Part shown: positions 1 to 13,800 of the stretch, piece after piece
Position numbering within the stretch: the stretch's first letter is position 1
Layout: each line of letters begins with the position of its first letter
From: Mycteria americana
Lineage: Eukaryota; Chordata; Aves; Ciconiiformes; Ciconiidae
DNA length: 64,000 bases
NCBI RefSeq assembly: GCF_035582795.1
Contig: NC_134367.1
Coordinates: 108,734,062-108,798,061 of the forward strand
Reading direction: 5' to 3'
The notes under the pieces: generated by a model
Seen by the model: the letters and a program-made list of their open reading frames with translations, nothing else
What the model was told of the DNA's origin: nothing
The model's database searches: none
Program-made: the position numbers and the translations under genes

Positions 1-1827
1 ACCTTTGTCCAGTCCCTAGATAGAAATACAGGATAGGCAAAGATGGTAAGGTATTTTAGGATTTTTCTTATCCCTTTAGACATAGGATTCAATACAAAAG
101 GAGAAACAATACAATCGCTTTGGTTTAGCACCTGAACATCTGTCCTTCCCATGCTCTTGCCACTAAGATAAACTTAACTGATGACACAAGATATTTTATG
201 AAGAGGCTGCTGTTCAATGTCAACATTTATTTTAAGATAGAAGACTGTTTAAAAGCAGACAAACAAAAAAAGCTTAACCAACAGTAGGCTATTTCAATAT
301 CTCTCCCACAGTCAACAGGCCCCTAGTAAGTCTGCATTACAGAGGAATAGTTACAAAAACATGTTCCCCTCTGCAAATGACACAAGAATATCTGGTTAAT
401 TCACAGAGAGGCATTTGGACCACAATGTCTTAAAACCAGCATCTAGATGTTCTGGTGTGCCTTTGTCAACTCTCTCACAGAGAATATGAATAACAATAGT
501 TAAAGGTTAGTTGCCCATCACGAAAGATGCACCATTTAATCTACAGCTGATTATTCACACATAACAAAGTTTAAAAGCACGAAATTTTTTCTTCCTGGCA
601 GTCACTGTGACAGTAAAGATGATACTTAACTAGAATCCTACTTTAACATTTCCATCAAATTATGTACAAATGGTGTTCAGATGCCAAATACCAAGCTCAC
701 TCATTTCCCTGTAGGACATACATGTAATACAGGATGAAGCCATCTCTGTTAGCTTCTTGCCCACTTGATGCCTATTTCAAGAGCATATTCCCGCAAGACT
801 AACTGCAGAGCTCCTAACTATTAATTTACTTTTCCTCAAACATATTGCTTAGCAATGCCGTGGCCAATAAAATACCAATAATCCTTATACTACAAGCACC
901 CTGGACTTGAAAAATTACAACTAAACTGACAACTAAACTGCACTGTAAGATCCTTAGTAGATAGAGATGGCACAGCTTTAACTTTCCATGTACTCATTCT
1001 ATCATCATTACACACTTCAAACATCAAGATACATTTAGCCATTTTAACATATGCTGGGCACAATGCCACTTAACATAAATGCAGTATTTCCAATACTGAG
1101 GAAGATTACGAAGGATGAAAACAGAAAAAGGGGAGGAAGAAAAATCCAGTAGACTGATTTAAAGGTAAAAGTCTTAAGGATTCTACTGAAGAGATTAATA
1201 TGGGATGCACAGAAAAACCTTGAAAAGCAAGAAGTCATCTTTATAGGTTTCACATTTAGATTTACAATGCATAGATATTACATTCTCAGAGAATTTGACT
1301 AGGCAGTTCATTTAATTCTATTCCTGAAACTAAAACGTGTAGATTATGGGAGAAACATCAAAGAACTCTATCTTTGGCCAAGTACACTAAGTTTGTCATC
1401 CTGGTAAAGTATCACCCAGGTGAAACATCCTAAGCCTAAATAATAAATTACATTACTGGACAACAGTTTGGTTACTAGATTTAAAAAACTGACTATCACA
1501 GGTCTCTAGGTATTTAGCTGTGGCTAATATATTTAACACAGGATGCCCTTGGTGCTGTGGTGATAACCAGCTCTAGAAAACCTGCAAGAGTTTCAATTTG
1601 AATTTAACATCCCCAGACCTGGCAAGTGAGGACCAAATCTTTACTAAAATGAACAAGTTTTCTGTTACTAGCATTCTCTATTCATAAAAAAATAACAATC
1701 AGACCAAAAAGGGCTGCAACACCATACTGACTACCAACATTAATAAATAACATATGCAAGCCGTTTCCTTAACCTTGAGGAATGAAATGAAACTTAGACA
1801 AACGAACCCGATGAGATCAATACCTAC
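1..1827 (-). other. TP53BP2: TP53BP2 intron 3 (partial)
   Basis: AT-rich sequence with no exon matching the next ASPP2 segment (the glutamine-rich coiled coil) and no repeat family that I recognise. It is assigned as intron because exon 3 ends in a good donor at 1827. Confidence 0.8.
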
Positions 1828-4800
1828 CTGCTTCCCGGCAGGGAGAGCGTTCATGCCGAAGAAAGAAACGAACCTCACTTCTCTGCATCCCAAAGCGCTG
1901 CAAAATATCCAGCATCCGTTCATTATCGGCTATGGGACGTTCTGAAAAGGTAAAATGGCAGTTGACTATTACATCCCTATGTAGCTTGGGCACATACCAA
2001 AACAAAACAAAAATATCTGTCCACCATCTTTCACTTGAGCACCTGTTATTACTCGGGCACAGTGCGTGCACCTAACCCTTGCCCTCACCCAAGGCATTTT
2101 TACCTTTCCCTTAGGAAGGTGCTGTACCACTCCTTGCTTCTGAAATTAAACCAACACCTCTGAAATGCAGATACAGCCCTTTAAAAGTCCATCCCTGAAG
2201 GGAGAAGCCGAGGCACCGTTGCAGACCAAGGGGAAGCAAACAGGCAATTTAGAGCTTTCAGCTCTAGTGCCTTAGTTTTGTGTTTACAAATCATCTTACC
2301 CACTCACCAGCGTAGGAAATGTGCTGGCATACCTTTTGCTCCACTTCTGTGGTACCTCAGACAAACTTTTTTCTCAGTCATTCCTACCCACTCTTCAAAG
2401 GGGTCCTCTGCCCCAATTCCTACAGGGACTCATTTAATTCTCGTTGGAATAGGAAGCAAGAGAAACGCAAAGATAAAAATCTCAAAGAGGAATTCTTCTC
2501 ATAATGCTTCCTAAGGATTGCAATCAAATGTCAGATTGCAGCCTTTGCAGTCAAGCTCAGGCAGAAGCACTCACTACCCTGAAGAGGCTCCTAGGCAGCA
2601 CCCAACAGGCCTGACCCTCAGCAAGCCATCACAGCTCCTGTCACGTCAAGTGTTCTCCTACAGCTCCTGTCAGCCACAGATCTGGCTCATTCTCTCGGAC
2701 AGCAAATTTCATGAAGTTCAGATCACATGCGTTTTGAAAGCCCCACTTCTGATAAACCTTTTGGAAAAGATGAACTATTTTGGATTCACAGCTCAAAGGC
2801 AAGAAAGATCAGACAGTGAAAAGTGACTCCAATAAGAACTTGCCACTTTCTTTCAGAGAGTTAAGATAAAGTTTCTTTAAAAGTTACATGCACAAGTTCC
2901 ACTGAATTTCCTTTCCTGTTCTTGTTCCCAAGTTCAGGATTCAGTCACATGTCTAATTTTTAAGCCTTACTCATTGCCTTTTGATATGACAAAAATCCAG
3001 TGGGAGTCTACATCTACTGCCTTCGTTTACCGGTACTCCTCCTTTTCTGCATTACCGTTCTTCCAAAATTTACACACTTCATAGCTGGGCATCCACAGAC
3101 AGGATATAATTAGAGTTACTTATTGGTCTCTCAATCTTTACACAAAAGCAATTTCTTTTGCTATTCTAGACATTTTACCATACATTTTTACACCTATTTT
3201 AAAAGTGATGGCAACTATGCCGTCAATATATCATAGTAGTCAACTTTACGTAGTCAGGATACTGTCATGGTATCTTATGACAACATCTGAGACTCATGAT
3301 CAGGTTGGATCCATTTGCACTGAGTGCCAGACAAACAGAAGATATTGTTCCTGGCCTGAGAAATAAGACAAGCAGACAAAGACTGAAATTAAATACCACT
3401 ACTTTTGCACCAGTTTCATTTTTCCTGACGTCGCTTTTGTTGGACGTTTCCTTTCATTATTTAAGCAAAGGGAGAAAAAAAGAAAGAAATCACAGAGTAG
3501 TTTGTTCATATTCAATGGAGAGTCTTTCAAAGTCACTATCTTAATATGGAATAATCATTTCAGGGAAAAATTGAAAACATTTATACTTAACACCAACAGT
3601 TTCATAAGAAGAAGAGCTACAGACATATGTTTTCAGCATGTGAAAAGCTCTTTTCAACCTAAAAGTGTTTCTTTAAATGAAAATGCTGCAGCTGTGCTCA
3701 AGCAATCTAGGAAGGAAAATTTCAGGAGTCACTGTCAAAAGAGATTAGCTTTACAGAATAAGCAAGTAGGTCACTGTTACAGAAAAAGCAGTCTCTTGGC
3801 GGTTACTTGTCTAGACAGCTAAAAAAGCTCTTCATCTGCTAAACCTTAATTCAAGAAGAAAAAAAAAAGGCAAAAACAAAAAACCAACAGTACCACTGTC
3901 AGATTTCCATCTTAAAGAATATACAGCAGGCTTATGAGACAGATTTCTAGCAGCAAGGCAATACTTCAACTGAAACTCTATAATCAAGGGAGATGTCCTT
4001 TACACAAGGATTCTGTCAATACCACTCAGTGACTTCAAAGGAAGGTCAAAGAGATTTTCAAATACCAAACAAAACTACATTTGGAAAGCTCAGGAAGAAA
4101 GGACAAACAATCAGACTTCATTCTTTTTATTCCCCATCTGTCTCATAAAGAAAAATAATCTTTGTACATGCACACACCTTTTGCCTGCTTTCCATGGTGG
4201 CCAAGGTAGTCACCTAACAGAATTCTGACAGTAATAGGAAGATCAAGAAAGTTTGCCCTGATACTCATCAAATTTCAAGCAAAACTGGGAGGACAGGGAG
4301 AGTAGTAAACTTGCCTCCTTCAGGGAGAAGAGTGCCTCAAGCACACTCGCAGCAATCTTTCAAAGTATGCTTAATAAGGTCTGACAACCTTAATTCCTAA
4401 GGTCTAACAAACCTAAAATTCCTGAGCAAGCGTCAGAAAGAGACAGAGACAAGGGATCTAAGAAGGATCTCAGTAATTGAACTCTGAGAAGTCATTTTCC
4501 AACATAAATCATTGTTTCTACCCCAGAAGGCTAGCTGCCGTGTGCCATGTTTGTTTTAAAATAAAGTTTAATTTGTTCATGTAAAATGCAAACAAAATTG
4601 AAGTCATGGCATATCCTGGCAAAACCAGGTAGTGAACTTTGCTGACATCTAAAATGAGATTAGGTAAAAGCTAAAAGTATTCCTCCCCTCACCCCCCAAA
4701 AATCCAAGATACACATGAAAACATTTTGCAAATGGTTGCTACTAGATGTTATACAGATGCTCAAGAAAGGATATATTTCATCCAAAACAACCTGCATGTA

Positions 4801-7800
4801 GTTCATCCAGTACTCAAGTCTCTTAATGTTACATGATTTGAGACTGCTGCATTTTTTGTTACCAAGTACACTTTGAAACTGTAGACAGTTTTGCACACAC
4901 AGACCAGTGTTGGTATATAGAAGTAAATAATTAGTAAATATGATAGGATCAGGGAAGGGAACAAGAATAATTTGGTTTCTAAAACAACTGTCAAGGTTTT
5001 CACTGTATAAACGGATGGTATGTTTTTTGGTCTTACCACAATAACTGTGCAAGTAACATTTAGGTATCTGTTCTCATGGTATCTCATTGAAGTCTGTGCT
5101 CTTTAGCAGGGCTCCAACTTTGGTAATGACAGGAGAACCCCGTCCCTCACCATCACAACCTGTTCTCTTTAACAGGGCATGGGGCTAAGTCTAACTATGA
5201 ATTCAGTGGTTTTACCTAAACCTTTATTTTACTTGTCTTTCACTGTAGACTTTGGTATTGTGTTGATTTAGACAGAGTTGGACAGAGATGTACAATAAAA
5301 ACACTTTCCTAAAAGATCACTTTCCATGCTGAACTGGTGATTTCATTTTATTATCATATATAAAGAAAAGATGCTTTCTTTTCTAAGAAGTAAAAAAAAT
5401 TCTGTTGCATTTTTTAAACTTAGAAATATCAGAAACATTACATCTTTGTCAGAAGGGGCTAAAAAAAAGAAAAAAAAACAAATCAAGAGACAGCTCGGGT
5501 ATCTCATGCTATTAAACAAACATCCAGCTCACCAAACACTTCTCTGAACAGGTATGAGCCTGAGCCAACAGCAGAGGAAGACAGGAACATAAGTCTTTAT
5601 CATCGGATTCTTTTATAAATTTTGTTAAAGCATCTCAAAAAAGTTGGATCAAATACCATTATTTTTCATTACTTAAAATCCTGTCTATGATTTGCCTTTT
5701 TTACGATTCTGGATGGCTACCAGTATCTAATGAGTACCACAGAGACAGGAGACAGCAGAGAGTCCCTTCCCATTGAAGCCACGAAAAGTTAGCCATACTT
5801 TAGCTTTTGATTTGCTTGTTGACGTGTTCTCCGGTTCCAATGGAGCACTGCAAGCTCGGAAGAATTGAACTTCCAAGACAAAAATCAGCAAGAACACAGA
5901 AGAGAAAAAAAAAGAAAGAAAAAGCCACAACCAACCACATATGTAAAACATAAGCCTCTTCCACAGGACAGGGGACAGTCCAAGGTAGTTTCTATCTCCT
6001 CTCTCCCCCGCACCACGCACCTTCTTTTAGCACTTCACGTCAGATTCCTTCACTCCCAGAAGTAGGAGTTGTGTTAACAAACTCAATTAACATTATCAGA
6101 AGCAACAAAGGCGTCATCAGAAAAAGGAATTTTTCCTTTGCCACTGCAGTTGAAAACGGCTATGGGGTTGAGGAGAAGATTCAATCTGTGTCACAGAACT
6201 ACTGATACTTATTACTTCAAAAACCCCACACAGGCCACTGGAATCCCACTGTGGGGAGAAGGAAGAGAAAAACAACTCCCCCACAACCTTCAGAGGCTCA
6301 TCTGAGTCAGAGAAGGGCTGCACACACACAATAACATCTGCATGCTTCTTTCCCCTTCTTTTGCTTTTAACCCAGTTTTGCATGTGTGCATCTTTCTGTA
6401 GGTGCATTACAGCACTGTAATGCACCTACAGAATACAACAGCTCTGACGGAGAGATTAACAAAACAGTAAGGCAGAAGCCTTGTAGGACAGGACCGTGAC
6501 TGTCAGGTCTCTGCGCGCTACCTTATTAGAAGCCGTGAATGCCCAGTAACTCAGCGAGTCCAACGTACCTGAGCCACACCACACTTCAGCCAGGTGGCAC
6601 TCGCTCTCACCAGGCTCCTTGCACAGCTCCACCACATCTCTGCAGGTTGTTTCGGGGGTGACTGGCACCTCAGTGAAGTGCTGCTCATTGTTACTGAGGT
6701 ACACTGTCAGAAACATCTGGAAAAAGACAGAGGCAACAGCACACGGTTACTTTATAGCACACAGCCAGAGTCACAACCCTCTTATTAAATGCATTATTTT
6801 CAACATAATAGTGTCATTCGTTATCAACTGCTGTGCATACCGAATTTCAAAACAAAACCAAATTTCTTTTTAAGATGCAAGCAAGCGAGAGACTACAGAA
6901 GTAATTCTCTGCTCAACTAAATTACATTGCTGGAGGATTGTTTGGTTTAAAATCTGGACCTACTGCTCCTTCCTTCTCTCTCAACGTGATGTGTCAGAAC
7001 TCCTCCCACCTTACTATACATACACGCTGCACCCATTTGATGCGGCAGGAAAAACAGTCATCTAGAGTTTAGAAATATTTTTTTATAGTGAAAAACAATG
7101 CCAATTACATCTGTAAAAAACCACACCAGAGCTTACTACATAGGCAGCGAAGTAGAAACATAATTTGCATTCCCATAACACATTTCACCGGAAGGTTTCT
7201 TTGAAACACAAGTTGACTTGCTACGCCCTTAGTCTCAGTCTGAATACAAGGTCCTCCCGCAAAACACCATTCACAGGAAAGCAAGGATATTTTACTTGGC
7301 TTCCTCTTCACAGCTGTAGAAGGAGCCTTGATCTTTGGTTATTATTCTGTATAAACAGCACACCACACAGCTAGATGTTATTCTTGCTCATGTCTTTCCC
7401 GCCACAACTAGAAAACGAGCATTTTAAAAACGAGTTGCCTTATTTGATATTTGACAGAAAATATTGATGATTACTGCCTCTGAACACCACCTCGCTGTAT
7501 GCTATTAATATCAAACTGCTATCAAAGTTTAGCTGCTAGCCAAAAATTAACGTCGATTCTCTTCCGAGACCTATTCCCAACTTCAGTATCAACTGGCTGC
7601 TAGTCGCATGACTTCCAGCAACACAAAAATCGGTCAAATGTCTCCAGAAAGCAATTACTCCACTAAGCATTTCAAGCATTTATCAACAGGCTACACAATT
7701 CAGTCTTTTTCATACAGCTGGAAAAGACACAAATCCTTGCCTGTCCTCATTTTTAGAAAGTAAAAGGGGTATATACATCCTTTTGAACAACAGTTCAAAG

Positions 7801-10800
7801 GTCAAAAAAAAAAAGTCCAAATCAAACAAGGCAAGAGAGAAGTACAAATATCCTTCTAAATTAAAAAACCAAAACCATTACCCCAAGCATTATTTCTGTG
7901 ATTTTGTGTGAATACTCTGGAAAGAGTATTTTTGATGCTACTGCAAAGTAAAATTCAGCCTCATCTTCTTCACAGCTTTAGGAAGCCCCTCTTGGGGATT
8001 CTCCTGGAATACAGCCATGCACACGCACATCCCTGATGTCTCCAAAGCCTTTCCAGGGCTCTTTCGAGTGCCAAGATCCCCTCCACCCCTATGAGAGAAG
8101 CTGCCTTTATTCTTTTAAAAACTTCTACGAAAACACTCCACACTCGGCATGTCTTGTTATACAGAGTATAAGTATTTGTCCCACTTGTGGCAGTATAAAC
8201 ACTTGCAAAAAGTATTTCGGGCCCTGACACTGCACCAGATTGAGCACCAAGAGCATGCAGAGTTTCTGATCTCTGGTTTTGCCCAGCTTCCCAAGACAAC
8301 AGTTTCTGAGAAATTCCTGAAGACCTTCCACAAATACTCAACAGAGCGGAAAAAGCCTGCTGAAAGAGATCTCAAAACTGCCTGTGATCCTTATAGGAAA
8401 GTGTTTAGGTCCCCCAACAATTTCCTTGTCACATTATGGCAAGAAAAAAAAAAAAACCCAAGCCAAAACAGAAACAAACAAAACACCCCACACTTGGAGC
8501 TTTTAAGGAGAGGGATTAGGAGAGTGAATGTGGAAAATGCAAAGGCGGCAACAAAATTCCGGTTACTGACCAACAGAAGCCGGTGAATCCCCTGGAGGGC
8601 AGGCAGGCAGATGGAGCGGGACACCCAGCGCTGGAGGATTTTAGCTTGAATCAGGGCTGCTGCTCACTCCTCAGTTCTGCTCTTGGAGGGGAGCATCCCG
8701 CCTGCCAGCCGGGGTCACAGCTGCTCACCCACGGGTGGCAGGGAATTTGTTTTAACGCTGCTCCCTCTCCGGTATGCTTTATGTGGGCCAGAGCTGCGTG
8801 GCAGGCAGTCAGGTAGGATCAGCTTACCACATACACTTATTATATAGTGAAGACGGGTGCAACCATTGTGCTGTTTACAGCATAGCGCGCTGAAGTACTG
8901 ACCTAAATTACGAGACAAAGCTTTCCAAGCAGGAACTCTGACACTCAGCTTTAATCTTTTGTCATTGAACATGCTATCTTTTAGATGTAGCGTTTCCAGA
9001 GGAGGCTGACAGTGAGAGATGCCACCCACATGCAACCACGTAAGAATAACACTTAATCACAAAAATTGGGGCAGAAAAGTCTAAAATAAAAAAAGAGGCT
9101 CCCAAATAGCACTAGAGCAGTGTTATATAGATACGTAAAACACATCACCACTTCACATTTAATGCCGTATAACTTTGTACTCAGAACACCACCAAATCGC
9201 CCAGGTTGTGTATCTGCAGCAACATTTGTTAGTTTTAAAACATGAGCTCATAGATGGAATTAAAATAAAATTATAAAGACCATGGTATTATACACAAAGC
9301 AGACCTAATCTGACCCTAGCAGGGCTGTTCACTCTTCAGTGTGCCTGTTTATATCCAGTTGTTAATCCTCAGGATTTACCAATACAGACAACTACGCAGG
9401 AAGGATCACGAGTTGCCATTTCTATCCACAATGCTCAGGATAATTACTAATACATTAAGCCACGAGCACTCAAACCTGGTGTGCGGGGGCCATTTCTGAG
9501 ACTTAGTAGTGTCTGCATTACCTCTATCCCATGTATTCTAGGAACTGGGGGGGAAAAAAGCAGCAACCAAACTCTGCAAATTCCCTAAAAACATACCTCA
9601 AAGTCTTAAGAGCCTAAAGCAACTAAAAGGCTACAGAATTCACATGACCTTTGCAGTTACCTCATCCCACTTCCCTTTAGCTCCAGGGACAACGCTGAGA
9701 TGATTCAGAAGTCCTCTAAGTAGTTGTGTCCCTCCCCTCCCACCCAAATGGCTGTAACATTTATCACCTTGCAGGGGAGAGGCAAGGAGCTAGCCCTGCC
9801 TGCTTCACTGCCTGCCCATCTGCAAGGTCTCCTGGGGTAGCCTGCTCCCTGCCTGGCCACATCAGAGCCTAGGGCAAGCACTGAGCAAAGAGCATCCACC
9901 AGAGAGATGTGTCTCTCTCCCCAGAGAGGGCTGGAAAACGTGAAGAAGCTGGTGTGAACCAAAAGCCCACTGTGGCTTCTCAGCGCTGCTCGTAACCCTT
10001 GGCGGCTGCTGCGGCTTGCACCACCTTGCATTGGGATCCTAAGAAATCATCCTTCCCCTGGGAACGATTCAAACGCAACATTTATTAACCACCCTGCCAG
10101 CTAGTTTATATTGCCATTTGATTGCTGTGCAGAAGCGAAAAACAAAGGAAACAAGAATACTCTCATGACACCTTGTTCAGAAGTTTGAATCCTGTAGATT
10201 GCACCAAGCTAGAGTGTAAAGCAGTCTTTTGCTCCTCCCTGAAACCAAAGATGTTAAGACAGTTATACATAGGCATCCAGGAATTAAGATAGAAGGAAAA
10301 AAGAAAAAAACAACATGCAAAAAATTCAGTTTCAAGCTAGGTATAAATGAAAGACAATTAAAAAAAGGGGAAGACAAAACTGAGTCAGTCCTTGCACGTC
10401 TTTTAAAGATAGCATCTAGGCAAATACTGAAATATCTGACAAAATTCCATAGAGCCTTGGATAAAGGTTTTTTCCTCTCTTAAATTTTTAAAGATTGAGT
10501 TTTAGGAATGCCCAGTATACAGGCTGAGCACTTTTAAAGAGGAATCAGGTCCCTAACTAAGTGCTAAACTAAAGATTTCCCCCACATTCCGCACCCCACC
10601 CCCAAGATGTACTCACTGTTTATAGGTACTAAAAAGCTTTAAAATGTAAAAACATTCCAGTACTGTGGCATACTTGCAAGAAACCAGGGATGTGTTGTGT
10701 ACCTACTGAAGCAGTTCCTTTTAAAATCACACCACAGGATTCAGCTGACTCTGCTACAGCTTGGAAAATAAAAGTTTGCAGTTATGGAGCCACCAAATGA

Positions 10801-13800
10801 GGCAGTTCGATCGGATGCACCAAGGGCATCAAAGGACACACAAGCTAAAGCAAGAGATAGTTAAGCCTGCCACCTAAGACACAAATCTAAGAAAATCCAA
10901 ATTGGTATGAATTACAGCTTCGAGTCCTCTCAGCATGAAATATATCATTTTGTTCCAACCCATATTATTTATGCATCACCTCCAACTTCAGCCACTAAGT
11001 CTGGACTGTAACACGCCCAGGAACAGGAAGAGAATGTAATAAGAAAAGCAACCAAACAGGAGGACAGAAGAGGGCATCAATTAAAGCAAGTCACACCCCA
11101 CTTTATAATCCTCCAACTCTCTTCTGCACGTCAGTCCCAAATAGCCTTACATTTGCCTGCAAATCTGACCCATTTGTTCTTAAACTCATCAACAGGATCA
11201 TTTCATACAATTGCACTGACGCTAAATACAACATAACAGGTCTCAACACCTGCAAATAAGTTTTCAACTGAAAATATTTAAGAATGGCTAGCTCTACAAA
11301 AGTTCTAGGCTATGACCACACTACATTTTGGCTCCTGCTTTGTCATATTAAGGAAAAAAAAAAACCAAACAGAAACAACAGCTTCCAAACCTGTTCGGAA
11401 TATGAACCTGAGGAAACACATGCATTACAATTTACATCCATCCAACAAGATATTGCAAGATATCGTTTCATACCAAAGACCTCATATCAATCTTCTCCTG
11501 AGATCAGAAGACCTCAATTATTGATTAAAAGCAAGGAGAAATAGAAATGCAATTTACTTTTCAGCTTTGATGGCGTTTCTGTAAGGATCAGACTTCTCTT
11601 ACTCCTTACTTATTATAAAACTGATATCACACATCTTGGGTATTAAAAGACTGTTAAACTGGACATTTTATACTTAATACATTACTAATATTCAATTATT
11701 CAGGATGCAAGTATGCAGGGGAAGACTCCATTATTGTGCATGATGCAAATTACAATACAAGGACTTCATTAATTCCTGAAACTACCTGAGTTTAAAGGAT
11801 GAACATACTTTTTTCCTCCAAGAGTTTCTAGTGAAATATCTAATTCAGATCATAAAATGTCAACAATGGACAACAATCTTCCAGGGCAAAACTGAGTCCC
11901 TTATAAAATATGATAATCAAGTAGAGAATTTATTAAAAAAAAAAAAAAAAAAAACCACACAACAAACCCAAAATAACTTAACCCGGGTTTTCACTATTTG
12001 CTGAATTCCTAACTTTATGCAGTCTTCCTGCACAGTGTGTAATATCCAATACAAACTGTGGCATCTATTCACATACTATTTTTCATCTTCAAAGCACCTT
12101 ACGACCAGGAAGTCATGACACAAGCAAGCAGTTTCCTACTTTACAGGCAGGGAAACTGAGGCATCCAACAAGGCAATGACAGAGACAAGAACATTATTCG
12201 GTAGGCAAACAAGCATACTGCCTCTGGAAATTGTGATTCATTTCATCACCTTGCATTAGAGCCAATAATATAATTCTGTACCACATTCCCTATTCTCTGC
12301 ATTTTAGACCGAAACCTAATACCCTTGAACCACACAATACTAGTGTTGGGGGTTTTTATATTTCCACAACACAGCTAAGTAATGGTCTTAGCTTGCATAA
12401 CAGATTTTCTTAGCTCTCATTTTTAAGGAGGCATTAAAAGTCACTCTTAAGGCTGACAATGCAATGCTTTGCAGTAATATTCTCTCTATTGTTATTCGAG
12501 TTATACCTATCATATTACACTGCAAATGTTTCAACATAGGCAATATATCTTCCTACAACACGGAGAGCATGTACACCTGATGGGCTGTATAAACAAGCCT
12601 CCAAAAAGGAGCTCATAGCACGCCCTTCAATGACTTTTCTACACAGTGTGGTTACACAGCAGCAATATACATCAGTACAGAAAATGTATTTCACAAGTAT
12701 GTGAAATAGCTTTTTTTGAACACTGCGTGGGATGGAAAATAATTGCAACAATGTAATTTACATCCTGAACTGAAATATATTTTTAGAAGTTAATTTTAGT
12801 TAGCTGAAAATCTAGCAACATAAAATTTTTAGAATGAATAGATTAACTATCAAATTTCAAGTACAGATGACAGAAATGAGAAATAACTGCTTCCACCCAC
12901 AGATCTGATACCCACAGTTTTAATCACAAATGAGTCTTTCCTGGTAAATATAAAATCACTCCAAACAGAGTTTTAAACGGAAGTCTTGCATCTTACCTAG
13001 TGGGAACACTGATGCTGCACCTTCCCAGATAGCTGCAAAGAAATCAGCTGCTAAAATAGGTATTTTTGCTGACTTGATGCAACTTTCTAAACAACAGAAG
13101 ACAGCCTGCACAATGGCACATTTTCCTGTTCTGATACGCAGCATTCTGAGCTGGTGCATAGTTACAGCTCTCCATTTAATGCAAACTATATCTCAATAAT
13201 AAAGTAATTCAGCGACTCTTTTGCATTGAGTTCCACACAATGCTAAAACAGTCCTTCAGTAGGCAACATGCTCACTTACTGTACCTGAAGATTAAGAAAA
13301 GAAAAGATTAAGGTAAGCAAAGATTATGATAGACTTACTAGAAGACAGGCACACGGGATGATTGCTATCCCTGATCCTTTTCATATTCAACTGTTCAATA
13401 ACGCTAGGTTCAACAGAAATGCAGAGTAAAGTTTAATATTTGCCTATAGCCACACCCAAAGGCATGGAGTTAGGTTCTTGATGTTTCACCCATGGTGCAC
13501 ACTACTCCGTTTATATTGTACTGGCTTTTGGCCATAAATATAAGAAAGGAAGTTATGATGCAAGGTAGGTGGAGTACAGTAGGAAGCACCGTGGGATTGT
13601 TCAGATTATTCCCAGTCTATATAAAGCACAGCCCTTTTCCCTTTCAATTGTATCGCAGGCGAAAACAAGACTCAGCCTTTACTCTGAGAGGCATGGTAGT
13701 TTCTGCTTGTATAGATTATTTTAAAGATAAGTTTATTATGTATTTGTATTTTATCTTTTGTGAAAATGTCAATTTTTTCCAAGACTTAAAATACAATGTA

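Noticed and set aside
8149-8586. 145-codon open frame in TP53BP2 intron 1, with a 123-codon frame opposite
   Set aside because: No family resemblance, no splice or promoter context, and composition like the surrounding intron. Probably chance.
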